From positions 41,769,686-41,833,685 of the forward strand of contig OZ034968.1 in NCBI GenBank assembly GCA_964030785.1: a DNA stretch of 64,000 nucleotides. The letters run 5' to 3'. A program made the position numbers and the translations under genes. The notes below the pieces were generated by a model. It was not told the DNA's origin, searched no databases, and worked only from the letters and a program-made list of their open reading frames with translations. This stretch comes from Siderastrea siderea (Eukaryota; Cnidaria; Anthozoa; Scleractinia; Rhizangiidae). Of this stretch, positions 36,708 through 44,509 are shown piece by piece. Positions within the stretch are counted from its first letter, which is position 1. Each line of letters starts with the position of its first letter.

Positions 36708-37042
36708 TCATTCCATAAGGTCGATATGGTGGGGACCGTGTGGGGATGCGCCTTTTGAATGATTCGATACCATCGCCAGGCCTCTGGGTGAGCTTTTAAC
36801 CATAAGACAAACACCACCCATCGATACAAGTTACGGTCCACATGGGTTTCTTCAAAGAGGTGAAGAGGATGCGTGTCCTCGGGACAAGGGGGTATGGGGA
36901 TTTGGGTGCCGGGTTGATGATCATATAAGACTTGACAAAGGGTTTGATGACATTGCCATTGCCCCAGGGACAAGATAAACTCCCACGCATCACATACAGA
37001 CTCCATGGTGACATTGATAAAACATTTTATTCGTTCTCTCAT
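36656..37042 (-). CDS. Hypothetical protein, 128 aa
   Basis: ATG 37042 lies 1 bp after the preceding stop (TAAAATG). A second possible start is MESVCDAW at residue 13. Tryptophan-, cysteine- and histidine-rich helical protein (WEFILSLGQWQCHQTLCQVL; RWVVFVLWLKAHPEAWRWY), ending in a basic KRKRSP... It overlaps the integrase start by 52 bp. No recognised domain. Confidence 0.5.
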   Translation of the reverse strand: MRERIKCFINVTMESVCDAWEFILSLGQWQCHQTLCQVLYDHQPGTQIPIPPCPEDTHPLHLFEETHVDRNLYRWVVFVLWLKAHPEAWRWYRIIQKAHPHTVPTISTLWNECQNVWPLERKRSPHHG

Positions 37043-37043
37043 T

Positions 37044-37916
37044 TTAAAAGAGACCTAGACGGCCATAACTGACGGTCTCTAGACCTTTCTGCCAGTTCTC
37101 TACACTGTCACTGTACTTGGGGGGTGGTGGTGCCGGGGCTACCATCATTTCGTGACGGTTCTTGAGCTCTTGAATTTCTCGTAACAATTGTTTCTCATAA
37201 TCTGTCAGGGGTCGTTCTCGTTCCACGTCCTCTTTGCTTTGGACTCGAGGGGGCGGGCCAGGGATGTCATAGCCCCTCTTGGGATATCCTTGAGCATCAC
37301 GGGTGGGTGCTTCAGCTTGTTGATCGGCTTTTTTGGGAGGGTTGTCATGAAACCACGTCCAGTACTTGGAACCCAAGGGTTGATCGGCCCATCGGAAGAA
37401 GCCACACGTTTTCTTGGAACAAGTCAGAAACAACCGATCGGGGTTCTGAGTCGAATGACTCTGTTGAAGCGTAGCGGGTTCACGGCAAAAGCATTGCAAA
37501 CCACCCCACATGTCCAACACTTCTACATGAGGTTGACTATACACGGCTTTCATATACTCCAGAACTTGATCTTGACCACAAAACAGCAAACACGGTTGCA
37601 TGGGACATTTCACATACTTCCATCCCTTTTGAGATTCTCGGGCCTCCAAACGCACCTCATGGTAAGGACATACCATAGTGTCCACTGAACTGGGAGGATC
37701 ATACACGGTCGTCAAGGTGAATTGAGGTGATGGGGGTGATTGCTCCACCATGTCATTCAATTCTTTCATCATCTCTTCCACAGCAGCTCGGGTGTCTTCC
37801 ACCACGTCGCACACCACAGGATCACAGTCCACGGGCGTCATATGTTGAATGCTCTTCTTCTTCTTCTTCTTCCCCTCTGGGGGATGGGTTGATTTTCTCT
37901 TCCGATCGACAGACAT
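37044..37916 (-). CDS. GRF zinc-finger protein, 290 aa
   Basis: The start is at ATG 37916, since the longer frame begins with TTG. A basic head (KRKSTHPPEGKKKKKKS) is followed by an acidic helix (about 38-60), a Cys/His-containing region (CPYHEVRLE...YVKCPMQPC, about 85-110), and then a GRF-type zinc finger (CFCREPATLQQ...LTCSKKTCGFFRWAD, about 145-180). GRF fingers bind single-stranded nucleic acid in repair nucleases and topoisomerases. A proline-rich linker and a coiled coil (EKQLLREIQELKNRHE) end the protein. It is the first gene of the minus-strand array and is transcribed from the divergent promoter at 37917-38131. Confidence 0.7.
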   Translation of the reverse strand: MSVDRKRKSTHPPEGKKKKKKSIQHMTPVDCDPVVCDVVEDTRAAVEEMMKELNDMVEQSPPSPQFTLTTVYDPPSSVDTMVCPYHEVRLEARESQKGWKYVKCPMQPCLLFCGQDQVLEYMKAVYSQPHVEVLDMWGGLQCFCREPATLQQSHSTQNPDRLFLTCSKKTCGFFRWADQPLGSKYWTWFHDNPPKKADQQAEAPTRDAQGYPKRGYDIPGPPPRVQSKEDVERERPLTDYEKQLLREIQELKNRHEMMVAPAPPPPKYSDSVENWQKGLETVSYGRLGLF

Positions 37917-38131
37917 CGTACTCAAAGGTTGATGTCACCCCTACCGACCCTGCCTTTTTATACCTTAGACCCTTGACTGTCATTGGTCAGCTTATCCTAC
38001 CCCTATAAGGACTTGTTATCGTCCCATTGGTCAGCTTGTTCAATCCAAATAAGGACCTCTTGTCTTCCCATTGGTCAACTGTCCCTATTTAAGACGGTCC
38101 CTTGGTCACTAGATCTTCATTCTCAAAAGCC
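37917..38131. promoter_or_regulatory. Bidirectional promoter with triplicated CCAAT/CArG unit
   Basis: The 215 bp between divergent ORFs contain three copies of a unit of about 40 bp beginning CATTGGTCA (37980, 38024 and 38069), each an inverted CCAAT box. A perfect CArG/SRF site, CCAAATAAGG, is at 38045-38054, with CCCTATAAGG in the preceding unit. A TATAAAA-like box faces the minus-strand array near 37958, and CTATTTAAG faces the plus-strand gene. It probably drives both the main array and the SLOG gene. Confidence 0.65.
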
Positions 38132-38824
38132 ATGCCCCCTGACATCATGATCGGAGAACAAGATCTCGGTGCCTTGGAACTGCAAGTGGGTCATGGCCAT
38201 GTGGTCTACACCGGGGGAGCCAAAGGTACGGATGCCCTCGTGGAAGAACAGGCCAAACACTTTGGGATGCAACTAGAAGTCCTGGTCCCCCCGAACCATC
38301 CTCGATCCACTTTCATCACCCCTTCTACGGTGGAAGTCCTGATGCTGGCCAACCCCCATCTTCACCAGGCAGCGGAGAAACTAGGCAAAAAAATGCCCAG
38401 TCATTTTTACACCCTGCAATTGCTGCAACGCAATTATCAATTGGCCAAAAAAGCCCATACCATCTATGCCTTTGGCATCTTGGAACCGGATCATAAACGC
38501 GTGAAAGGAGGCACTGGTTGGACCGTGCAATTGGCTATGGATCAAGGCAAACCCGTCTACCTGTTTGACATACCCAGTCAATCATGGTACCGCTCGGACC
38601 ATTACTACCAAGTCAATGAGAATGCCGCCACCCTGGTCACTGGCAGTCAATTTGTCCCTTGGGGACCTAAAAAGCCCACCCTACATCAAAGCAGTGCTAT
38701 TGTGGGATCCCGGGATGTGGACGAGAAAACCCGAGCCGAAATTCAAGCCTTATTCAACCGCACCTTCTGTCTACCCGAGAACATTGATCAATTACGTATG
38801 GAACTGGAAGACTTTCATTTGTAA
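38132..38824 (+). CDS. SLOG-fold protein, apparently circularly permuted, 230 aa
   Basis: Starts at MPPDIMIGEQ (ATG 38132), because the longer frame begins with GTG. Nucleotide-binding SLOG/DprA-like Rossmann features: VVYTGGAKGTDALVEEQA (residues 24-41), PPNHPRS, then RNYQLAKKAHTIYAFG (100-115), GGTGWTVQLAMDQGKPVYLFD (126-146). In ordinary SLOG proteins a first strand with a VGSR-like motif precedes GGAxGxD. Here that element (SSAIVGSRDVDEKTRAEIQ) is at the C-terminus, 188-205, as if the fold were permuted. SLOG domains bind nucleotide-derived signals. A diverged, inverted copy of the 3' end of this gene lies in the left arm (23745-24165). Confidence 0.7.
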   Translation: MPPDIMIGEQDLGALELQVGHGHVVYTGGAKGTDALVEEQAKHFGMQLEVLVPPNHPRSTFITPSTVEVLMLANPHLHQAAEKLGKKMPSHFYTLQLLQRNYQLAKKAHTIYAFGILEPDHKRVKGGTGWTVQLAMDQGKPVYLFDIPSQSWYRSDHYYQVNENAATLVTGSQFVPWGPKKPTLHQSSAIVGSRDVDEKTRAEIQALFNRTFCLPENIDQLRMELEDFHL

Positions 38825-39110
38825 TTTCTTAGTTTTTACTTTTGGAATTGTACATAGCTTTTCTTTTTTAATTTTTTTTTACTTTTTATTTTTTTTTTCC
38901 AATTGTACATAGCCATTTTTATTTTTTCAAATTGTAGATAGCTTTTTTTCAATTGTACATAGGAACGCCCCACCCGCGTGGCAAAGAACACAGACCACCC
39001 ATTGTAACATCAACTCTTTTTAATTAAAAAATTTTAAAAACTGACATCACTGAGTTTGCACGTGGATCATAAATAAATGTCTCTTGACTCACAGTAGCCT
39101 TGACTCACAA
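38686..39110 (+). repeat. Right-arm segment duplicated in the left arm
   Basis: Covers the last 45 codons of the SLOG gene and its AT-rich 3' region with repeated AATTGTACATAG-like motifs. It matches 23745-24165 in inverted orientation, ending with CTTGACTCACAGTAGCCTTG on this side. It can pair with the left-arm copy and so drive intramolecular recombination. Confidence 0.8.
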
Positions 39111-39129
39111 TAATCTCAACAGGAATAGT

Positions 39130-39687
39130 TCAAGGAAACAAAACACGTCGCACGTGGTCCCGAATCTCCTCTCTCCTCTCCCGCTCCTCCCTCCGCCGCT
39201 CCTCTCGCTCCCGCTCCATGTCCCCGAAATAAAGGCGAATTCGTTGCCATGGGCGGGCCGCATACACACGTGGCAGGTACAAGTTCAGTTCGTTATCGAC
39301 CTCTTTAAATTGGGCCAATGTCATCGGCCAGCGACATTCAAATTGGGACCGGATGCGGTGCTGGTCGACCCATGGTATGATCTTGTTGACCAGGGCTCCC
39401 AGCAACGCTTCTGTAATCTCGGGATGTGGCCGGCCCTCCCGATCGCCATTCTCCGTCCAGACCACACAGTTTAAAAATAATTGAAAAAAAGCAACCACGC
39501 GCTGACGGGTGAGGGGGCGCCAGGTTTCTTGTCGTCTCTCCCTCATCAGTCTGGTCTGCCGATCCACAGCCGTTCGCTCTGGCCCCGCTCTCCTCCTCAA
39601 GTACTCTGGCCCACCCCCATTCACTGCACTGGCTAGACAGCCCAAGGGCGTTCTTGTTTCTGACATTTTCTTCTCACCAACTGACAT
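39130..39687 (-). CDS. Hypothetical protein with charged C-terminal coil, 185 aa
   Basis: ATG 39687 (alternative ATG at 39666, MSETRT). Arg-rich N-terminal half, a middle region with VVAFFQLFLNCVVWTENGD and INELNL-like helices (EVDNELNLYLPRVYAARPW), and a C-terminal run of Arg/Glu (EREERRREERERREE) likely to form a single charged helix. It faces a TATA box (GGGTATATAAG on the minus strand, near 39750). No domain recognised. Its end abuts the duplicated right-arm segment. Confidence 0.55.
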   Translation of the reverse strand: MSVGEKKMSETRTPLGCLASAVNGGGPEYLRRRAGPERTAVDRQTRLMRERRQETWRPLTRQRVVAFFQLFLNCVVWTENGDREGRPHPEITEALLGALVNKIIPWVDQHRIRSQFECRWPMTLAQFKEVDNELNLYLPRVYAARPWQRIRLYFGDMEREREERRREERERREEIRDHVRRVLFP

Positions 39688-39689
39688 AA

Positions 39690-39921
39690 GTCGTAAAGAC
39701 TGAACTCAAAGCTAGGAGTGACGTCCTGTGGCCTCGCTTGACTTATATACCCTAATTCGCGCAATGCACCATGGTCTATCTAAGGAGGGGGGAGGGGGGT
39801 CCCCCCACCTCTTCCCCTCTCAAAGCATGATGGGTCTTTCTCTCATTGGCCTATTCCCTCCCACGTGACCCTTTTGGTTCTCTATAAAAAACCCCCTGTC
39901 CCATTCCATCTTTCACACTCA
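39690..39921. promoter_or_regulatory. Bidirectional promoter module P3
   Basis: Inverted relative of P2. It has the GGGGGGTCCCCCC palindrome near 39793, CCACGTGACC, an inverted CCAAT (CATTGGCC), and TATAAAA at 39883-39889 facing the plus-strand ORF at 39922. A TATATAAG-type box near 39750 faces the minus-strand ORF. The conserved order of motifs between P2 and P3 shows duplication of the module. Confidence 0.65.
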
Positions 39922-40119
39922 ATGGATGATCCAGTCCTCAGTCCAGAAGCCCAACAAGTGATTGATCGTCTACGAGCCTTGTTGTCTCGACTCGAAAAAG
40001 ACTTGGAACAGATCCGCTTCAAAGCTTCTTATTTTGAACTGCTTCGTCTTCACAGTCAAAAACAACTCAGTCGGAACGAATTGGCTTTATTAACTTTGAA
40101 AAACTTCTACCGGTGGTGA
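39922..40119 (+). CDS. Small helical protein, paralogue 1, 65 aa
   Basis: All-helical: LSPEAQQVIDRLRALLSRLE, then YFELLRLHSQKQLSRNELALL. It aligns end to end with the next ORF (VSPQALQIIERLGEIR ... FQELCRLRKEGIITTVEFQLL), so the pair arose by tandem duplication. TATA box 33 bp upstream. Its TGA is immediately followed by the ATG of the next ORF (TGAATG). Function unknown. Confidence 0.6.
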   Translation: MDDPVLSPEAQQVIDRLRALLSRLEKDLEQIRFKASYFELLRLHSQKQLSRNELALLTLKNFYRW

Positions 40120-40353
40120 ATGGGTGACAAACCCGACAAGATCACTCCTGGCAAGGTCAGCCCTCAAGCCCTGCAAATCATTGAACGTTTGGGAGAGATC
40201 CGAAAACAAATCAATCACCTGGTTCAACCTTTACGTTACAAGATCACTTTTCAAGAACTGTGCCGACTCCGAAAAGAAGGCATCATCACCACCGTCGAGT
40301 TTCAACTCTTGACCAATCCACTGTTTGATCCTTTCACCGATCCTTTCGCCTGA
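40120..40353 (+). CDS. Small helical protein, paralogue 2, 77 aa
   Basis: Shares the pattern SPxAxxIIxRL...FxELxRL...xExxLL with the ORF just upstream. The C-terminal tail (FDPFTDPFA) is extra. Its TGA overlaps the ATG of the RING-like ORF (TGATGG). Such stop-start contacts suggest coupled translation of a polycistronic mRNA. Function unknown. Confidence 0.6.
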   Translation: MGDKPDKITPGKVSPQALQIIERLGEIRKQINHLVQPLRYKITFQELCRLRKEGIITTVEFQLLTNPLFDPFTDPFA

Positions 40354-40742
40354 TGGCTCAACCCCCACCATGTGTGATTTGTTTGATACCTCTCGCCAAT
40401 TATACCACGTTGAGGTGCTGTGGTATTCCTTGTCATGTCGCCTGTGCCAAGCAACAGAATGGTCAACCCCGCCTATGCTCTACCTGCCACGTTCCTCTTG
40501 TCGTCCAGGAAGTCCTCCATGAACAATGGAAAGAAGACCCGGAGTTTATACAGCATGTCAAGGACGATTGGAAAAACAATCCTATCTGGTATGGCGTTTG
40601 CTATGAGAACAACCACGCCCTCCAAGGATTCTGGGGAGAACTGCGCGATCCCTATGAGCCTCACCGCAAAACCCTCTACTTTCTGGGTCACACCAAAAGC
40701 CTAGCCATTGGACGGATGAAAACCTGTATCAGCTTCGCGTAA
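40353..40742 (+). CDS. RING-like zinc-finger protein, 129 aa
   Basis: The N-terminal zinc-binding region is CVIC (residues 7-10), then LRCCGIPCHVACAKQ (20-34) and LCSTCHVPLV (41-50). This fits a RING-type arrangement with a CCG...CHxxC centre, as in many viral E3 ubiquitin ligases. The remaining 75 residues are aromatic-rich (WKEDPEFIQHVKDDWKNNPIW; FWGELRDPY) and unrecognised. It is the third ORF of a tightly joined plus-strand set. A host-modulating E3 role is inferred. Confidence 0.65.
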   Translation: MAQPPPCVICLIPLANYTTLRCCGIPCHVACAKQQNGQPRLCSTCHVPLVVQEVLHEQWKEDPEFIQHVKDDWKNNPIWYGVCYENNHALQGFWGELRDPYEPHRKTLYFLGHTKSLAIGRMKTCISFA

Positions 40743-41132
40743 AAAAGGACACCCCCATGTTTGGACATTGAACTCATTTTTTTTTCTACTTGTTGTCAAA
40801 TAAAAGATGTTGATATATGATTTACATTAAACTATTTTTCTTTCCCCGCGAATTAAGGCTCGCAAGATCAGATGAAGAAAAGAATACCAGGGTATTCAGG
40901 AGCATGCGTCATGCCAGGCTGGGCATCAGAGAGAAGAGAGCCAAGCATGAGCAAGATGCTATTAAGAAGAAATCATCTGTGAATATCTTCATGGACCTCC
41001 AGACATCGTCGCAAAGCCACCATATTAAACTTTGGACTCTGTTTTCTCTCACTTGTTGTGAAAAAAAAAAGTTTGACAATAAATTATTTTTTTTTTATTT
41101 TCTTGTTTTTTTGGAGTCAAGGACCACCCCCG
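40743..41132. other. Right-arm stretch without a clear gene
   Basis: Contains AATAAA near 40799 and again near 41080 (polyadenylation-like), and AT-rich tracts. An open plus-strand stretch at about 40851-41040 reads RLARSDEEKNTRVFRSMRHA... and lacks a convincing start. It could be a terminal exon of an upstream transcript, since it follows a pyrimidine-rich tract. Weak evidence only. Confidence 0.4.
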
Positions 41133-41411
41133 TTCCAAAAATTGGACTTTGGACTTTGAGCCCGCGTTTTCTCAGCGGTTCCCCTTGAGCCCGCGATCCC
41201 TTTTTCCACCTGGTCAGCGGTTTCCCATTCTAAATCACGTGACTTCCGGTTCCCATGAGCCCGCGATCCCTTTTTTCCCACTGGTCAGCGGTTTCCCATT
41301 CTAAACCATGTGACTTCCGGTTCCAGGCACTTCCGGTTCCGGTGACGTCATTGTTTTGCTCTCGACCAATCAGAAGCCAGTCTGAGTCCCATACTAGCCC
41401 AACTTACTACT
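41133..41411 (-). repeat. Right TIR of the Polinton
   Basis: The inverted counterpart of the left TIR, ending ...TTACTACT. It has fewer tandem units than the left TIR (two to three). Its inner edge carries GAGTCAAGGACCACCCCCGT, which on the left side lies at the end of the 20862 ORF. The outer 200 bp match the left TIR with only one or two mismatches. Confidence 0.9.
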
Positions 41412-41417
41412 GACGTC
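41412..41417. repeat. Target-site duplication of the Polinton, right copy
   Basis: GACGTC immediately after the TIR end. It pairs with 20383-20388. Confidence 0.9.
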
Positions 41418-41793
41418 TTGCCTGGAAACTTGGAGAGGGCGCCTTGGACATCCCCTTCAGAATCGACGCAGCCTCCTTGGCCATTTTAGCTCTTAGGGGA
41501 TCCCCAACAAGACCAAGCATCAAACGCTGAAGATGGTCGGCGCCGAGGGACGGCTGCCTAGCCTTTACTTCCTCAAGCGCCGCGGCGTATTCGTCCGCCT
41601 TCTCGTGCGCCTGCGTCCTTGCCAGGCGTACGAGGGTCTCCAAAAGCTCGATAGCTTCAAAGCGGGCAAAGAGGGACGACGGCCTATTCAGATGCCTTCT
41701 AAGGGCTAGCAGCGCATTAGCGCAACTTTCGGCAGACCTCTCCTGCTCGAGAAGTTTAATTTTGTCTTCCAACATCCTGATACGGTCAACTGG
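41412..41793 (-). pseudogene. Second exon of the Ngaro gag, 5' side of the Polinton insertion
   Basis: Minus-strand exon beginning after the acceptor TTCTTTAACAG at 41794 and running in frame to the Polinton target site. It includes RIRMLEDKIKLLEQERS (coiled coil) and helical segments RLARTQAHEKADEYAAAL and LGADHLQRLMLGL. With the insertion, it ends after a few TIR codons. The continuation with the zinc knuckle is at 20261-20388. The insertion separates the multimerisation region from the RNA-binding region. Confidence 0.8.
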
Positions 41794-42149
41794 CTGTTAA
41801 AGAAAAACGTAAGGGGAGAATAAAGGATGTCACCATGACATAAACACTACGGCACAAGTAACCACAAATTGCACGGTTTACCACGCAAAAGCTGCGGGAA
41901 GCAATCAAAATTATCGACCAAACCAGCACAACAGATAATGAAATCATGCTGCAGTTCTTAGGTCCACTGCCTAAACGCACTTATACTTTAAAACTCCGCC
42001 ACTAGCTATACAGCTGACAAAAGCGAAATGAGCGCACCAAAAACGTGCCACACCCTCAGACTGCGGAAAGCTATACAATAATTAAGTAATTTACCTAATC
42101 AACTGAAGACCCGGACTAAACAATCCACAGCCCTCCAGGCGGCCGGCCC

Positions 42150-42905
42150 TAGGCCAAACTCGAAAAATTATGTCAAAGCTCTACAGACTTTTGGCTCTCT
42201 AGGCCGCAGTCAAAGAACAATTTACAGCTCTAGGCTGTTGGCTCTCCAGGCCGCACTTAAATAACAATTCACAGCCCTCCAGGCTGTTGGCTCTCCAGGC
42301 CGCACTTAAATAACAACTTACAGCTCTCCAGGCTGTTGGCTCTCCAGGCCGCACTTAAATAACAATTCACAGCCCTCCAGGCTGTTGGCTCTCCAGGCCG
42401 CACTTAAATAACAATTTACAGCTCCCCAGGCTGTTGGCTCTCCAGGCCGCACTTAAATAACAACTTACAGCTCTCCAGGCTGTTGGCTCTCCAGGCCGCA
42501 CTTAAATAATAATTCACAGCTCTACAGACTTTTGGCTCTCCGGGCCGCACTTAAATAATAATTTGCAGCTCTACAGACTTTTGGCACTCCAGGCCGCACT
42601 TAAATAATAATTTACAGCTCTCCAGGCTGTTGGCTCTCCAGGCCACACTTAAATAATAATTTACAGCTCTCCAGGCTGTTGGCTCTCCAGGCCACACTTA
42701 AATAATAATTTACAGCTCTCCAGGCTGTTGGCTCTCCAGGCCACACTTAAATAATAATTTACAGCTCTCCAGGCTGTTGGCTCTCCAGGTCACACTTAAA
42801 TAATAATTTACAGCTCTCCAGGCTGTTGGCTCTCCAGGCCACACTTAAATAATAATTTACAGCTCTCCAGGCTGTTGGCTCTCCAGGCCATACTTCAAAA
42901 ATTGT
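42150..42905. repeat. 49-bp minisatellite in the gag intron
   Basis: About 15 copies of a 49-bp unit (CACTTAAATAATAATTTACA / GCTCTCCAGGCTGTTGGCTC / TCCAGGC). The period is measured from GGCTGTTGG at 42282 and 42331. Units on the left carry ACAA and those on the right ATAA, so blocks have spread by successive duplication. It lies inside the intron between gag exons 1 and 2. Confidence 0.9.
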
Positions 42906-43528
42906 GTCACCGCTACAGGTTTCTGGCTCTCCTAGAGGTTGCCGGCCCAACGGGCCATATAAACATCAAACTTGAACGTATAAAGCAGTAAGCGCCGACC
43001 TTAAGATAGTTCGAGGCACGCAAAAGGTGGCGGCACAGACTACATGAACGCGAAAGAGCAACGAAACAACAGGAATAACGCAGTAAACCGCAATAAAAGC
43101 GCGAAACAAACTACGAAACAATCTAAAATAAGAGAATGAAAAAGGACAAATATGCAAAAAACTGACCCCAAAAGAAATAAACACCCCAAGAGGGCAAAAA
43201 ACTTGTAAAACAGCGAACCAAAAACACAACAAGACTAACGAGGTTGAAAATAAAACAAAAGGGAATCGCACCTTGTGCCAAAAAGCCGTAAAACAGTGTT
43301 AAAGATAGAAAACCGAACAAGGACACTAAGCTAGCGAAAAAACTACCAAAACCCGCCTGCAATAACGGCCAAAAACGATGATAGGCAAACAACACGAAGA
43401 AAAAGCCAGACAAGAAAACGCGAGGAGGCGAACAAGCAGGCCAGCGTAACGACTAAAGCGCGAAACCTAACCCGTGCCGCGAAAATGCAAAACGTAACAT
43501 AAGACTAAACACAGAAATGAAAATCTAC

Positions 43529-43663
43529 CTCTTGAACAACCACAGGAGCCGGTGCAACAGGTGCCGGTTCAACAGCCGGTATAACAACGGGTAATGGATC
43601 AGGAACTGGCGCCGCCGGAGCTGGCGGCAAAGGCAAAACAGGATCGGCGTCGGCTTCGGCCAT
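43529..43663 (-). CDS. Ngaro gag exon 1
   Basis: ATG 43663 begins MAEADADPVLPLPPAPAAP, a Pro/Ala/Val-rich leader of 45 codons ending at a CAAGAG|GTAGAT donor (43528). The acceptor at 41794 restores the frame exactly (phase 0), giving a spliced gag with a 1.7-kb intron. The start lies 31 bp inside the A1 repeat boundary. Confidence 0.75.
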
Positions 43664-43693
43664 GAGTGCTGGTGGCGGTCAAAAAACTTAGAA

Positions 43694-43875
43694 GAAACCT
43701 TTATGGTGACTCAACCGAACTCCGTTAAACTGACCACGAGGTGACTGAAACTTCGATATTTAAAGCAGAAGGCCGCAAAGCATCACGCCAACAGTGCGCA
43801 ATAACAGAATGCTGGAATTTGAAAATCTTAAGCCTTCCCGCGTGACGGGCTAATTATGTATGCAGTGAGAATAGT
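43694..43875 (-). repeat. Split repeat A1
   Basis: 182 bp, matching A2 (16158-16339). Forms the 5' end of the YR retrotransposon on the minus strand. It ends GTGAGAATAGT, where the flanking host DNA (GAGCAATC) begins. Confidence 0.85.
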
Positions 43876-44509
43876 GAGCAATCTGATATTTCTACTCAAT
43901 TTCCTTTTGAACTTTAGTGCGTAATCTTTAATATTTTTCTTTGAGCAATTCTAGTGTATTTCATTCGAAAAGTAGAAATCGTGACTATTCTAGATTGAGT
44001 CTGTGTTGTTTTTTCTATCTAGATTGTTTTTCTTCGGCACCGCATATTGGGTTGTTTTGACTAATTCGTAAAGTTTATAGTCTTACTGTAAAGCTCCATA
44101 TGTTTTTTGTTCAGTTGTGGAATATTTTATCTTCCTTCTATTGTTATATTTTTTGGTTTCTTCATTTGAAGCGAATGACATTTCTGTCCCGATTTAGCGA
44201 CTAAACTTAGAATCGCCGTTTCAGTGAGTGAGTTCAGTGTGGCATGTTTTCGTGTTCGTTTTGTTTTTAACTGCTAAGCCATTTCAGTGTGTCTTTAGTT
44301 ACAGATCGAAACGAAAATCTTTATTTAAGTAACTATAAGCAAAGCATTTCTCGGTTTAAGTCTATTTTGTCTAAAATGAGACTCTAAAAGCTTCCTAAAA
44401 TTAGTTGAGGGTGTGTTCTTCAAAGCGCCCGATTAATACCTCGCGGGTGAAAAACTTGTGTCATTTTCTCTTGATAATTATACGTGTGCTTGAAAGTTTT
44501 TTGTGGGGG
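43876..44509. other. AT-rich spacer between elements
   Basis: No ORF, repeat or RNA gene recognised. It separates the Ngaro 5' end from the LINE 3' end, which begins near the G-rich run at 44502-44519. Confidence 0.5.

Larger units (their letters stand above)
20389..41411. mobile_element. Polinton/Maverick (adintovirus-like) element, 21,023 bp, PolB lost
   Basis: Bounded by inverted repeats beginning AGTAGTAA at both ends and by a GACGTC duplication. It encodes the Polinton morphogenesis set (double-jelly-roll capsid, adenain-type protease, A32/FtsK-type ATPase), a retroviral-type integrase with chromodomain, many arginine-rich core-like proteins and a PLA2-domain protein, mostly in one minus-strand array between 37.9 and 26.0 kb. 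The left arm (20.4-25.5 kb) is degenerate and holds remnants of DNA polymerase B. The right arm (38.1-40.8 kb) holds plus-strand accessory genes. Near-identity of the outer TIRs shows that the insertion is recent. Confidence 0.92.
16016..43875 (-). mobile_element. DIRS/Ngaro-like tyrosine-recombinase retrotransposon, interrupted by a Polinton
   Basis: Read on the minus strand, the order is A1 (43875-43694), spliced gag, RT/RNase H, tyrosine recombinase, B1 (16402-16336), A2 (16339-16158) and B2 (16082-16016). Split direct repeats of this A1-ORFs-B1-A2-B2 form are diagnostic of Ngaro/PAT-type YR retrotransposons, which integrate by recombination of a circular cDNA and leave no target duplication. 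A1 and A2 are both 182 bp and differ visibly at one base, so the insertion is young. Without the inserted Polinton and one target-site copy, the element is about 6.8 kb, normal for the group. Confidence 0.88.

Noticed and set aside
20383..41417. Reading the inverted GACGTC as part of the TIR
   Set aside because: GACGTC is its own reverse complement, so it could be either; but only the duplication reading restores the gag frame and gives the standard 6-bp Polinton duplication with AGT...ACT ends.
42150..42905. CRISPR-like array of repeats with spacers
   Set aside because: Units are contiguous 49-bp tandem repeats with no unique spacers; it is a minisatellite in a eukaryotic retrotransposon intron.
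42759..43413. Minus-strand ORFs in the minisatellite and just after it
   Set aside because: They are read from the tandem repeat and the gag intron; phenylalanine-rich composition and lack of motifs indicate chance frames.
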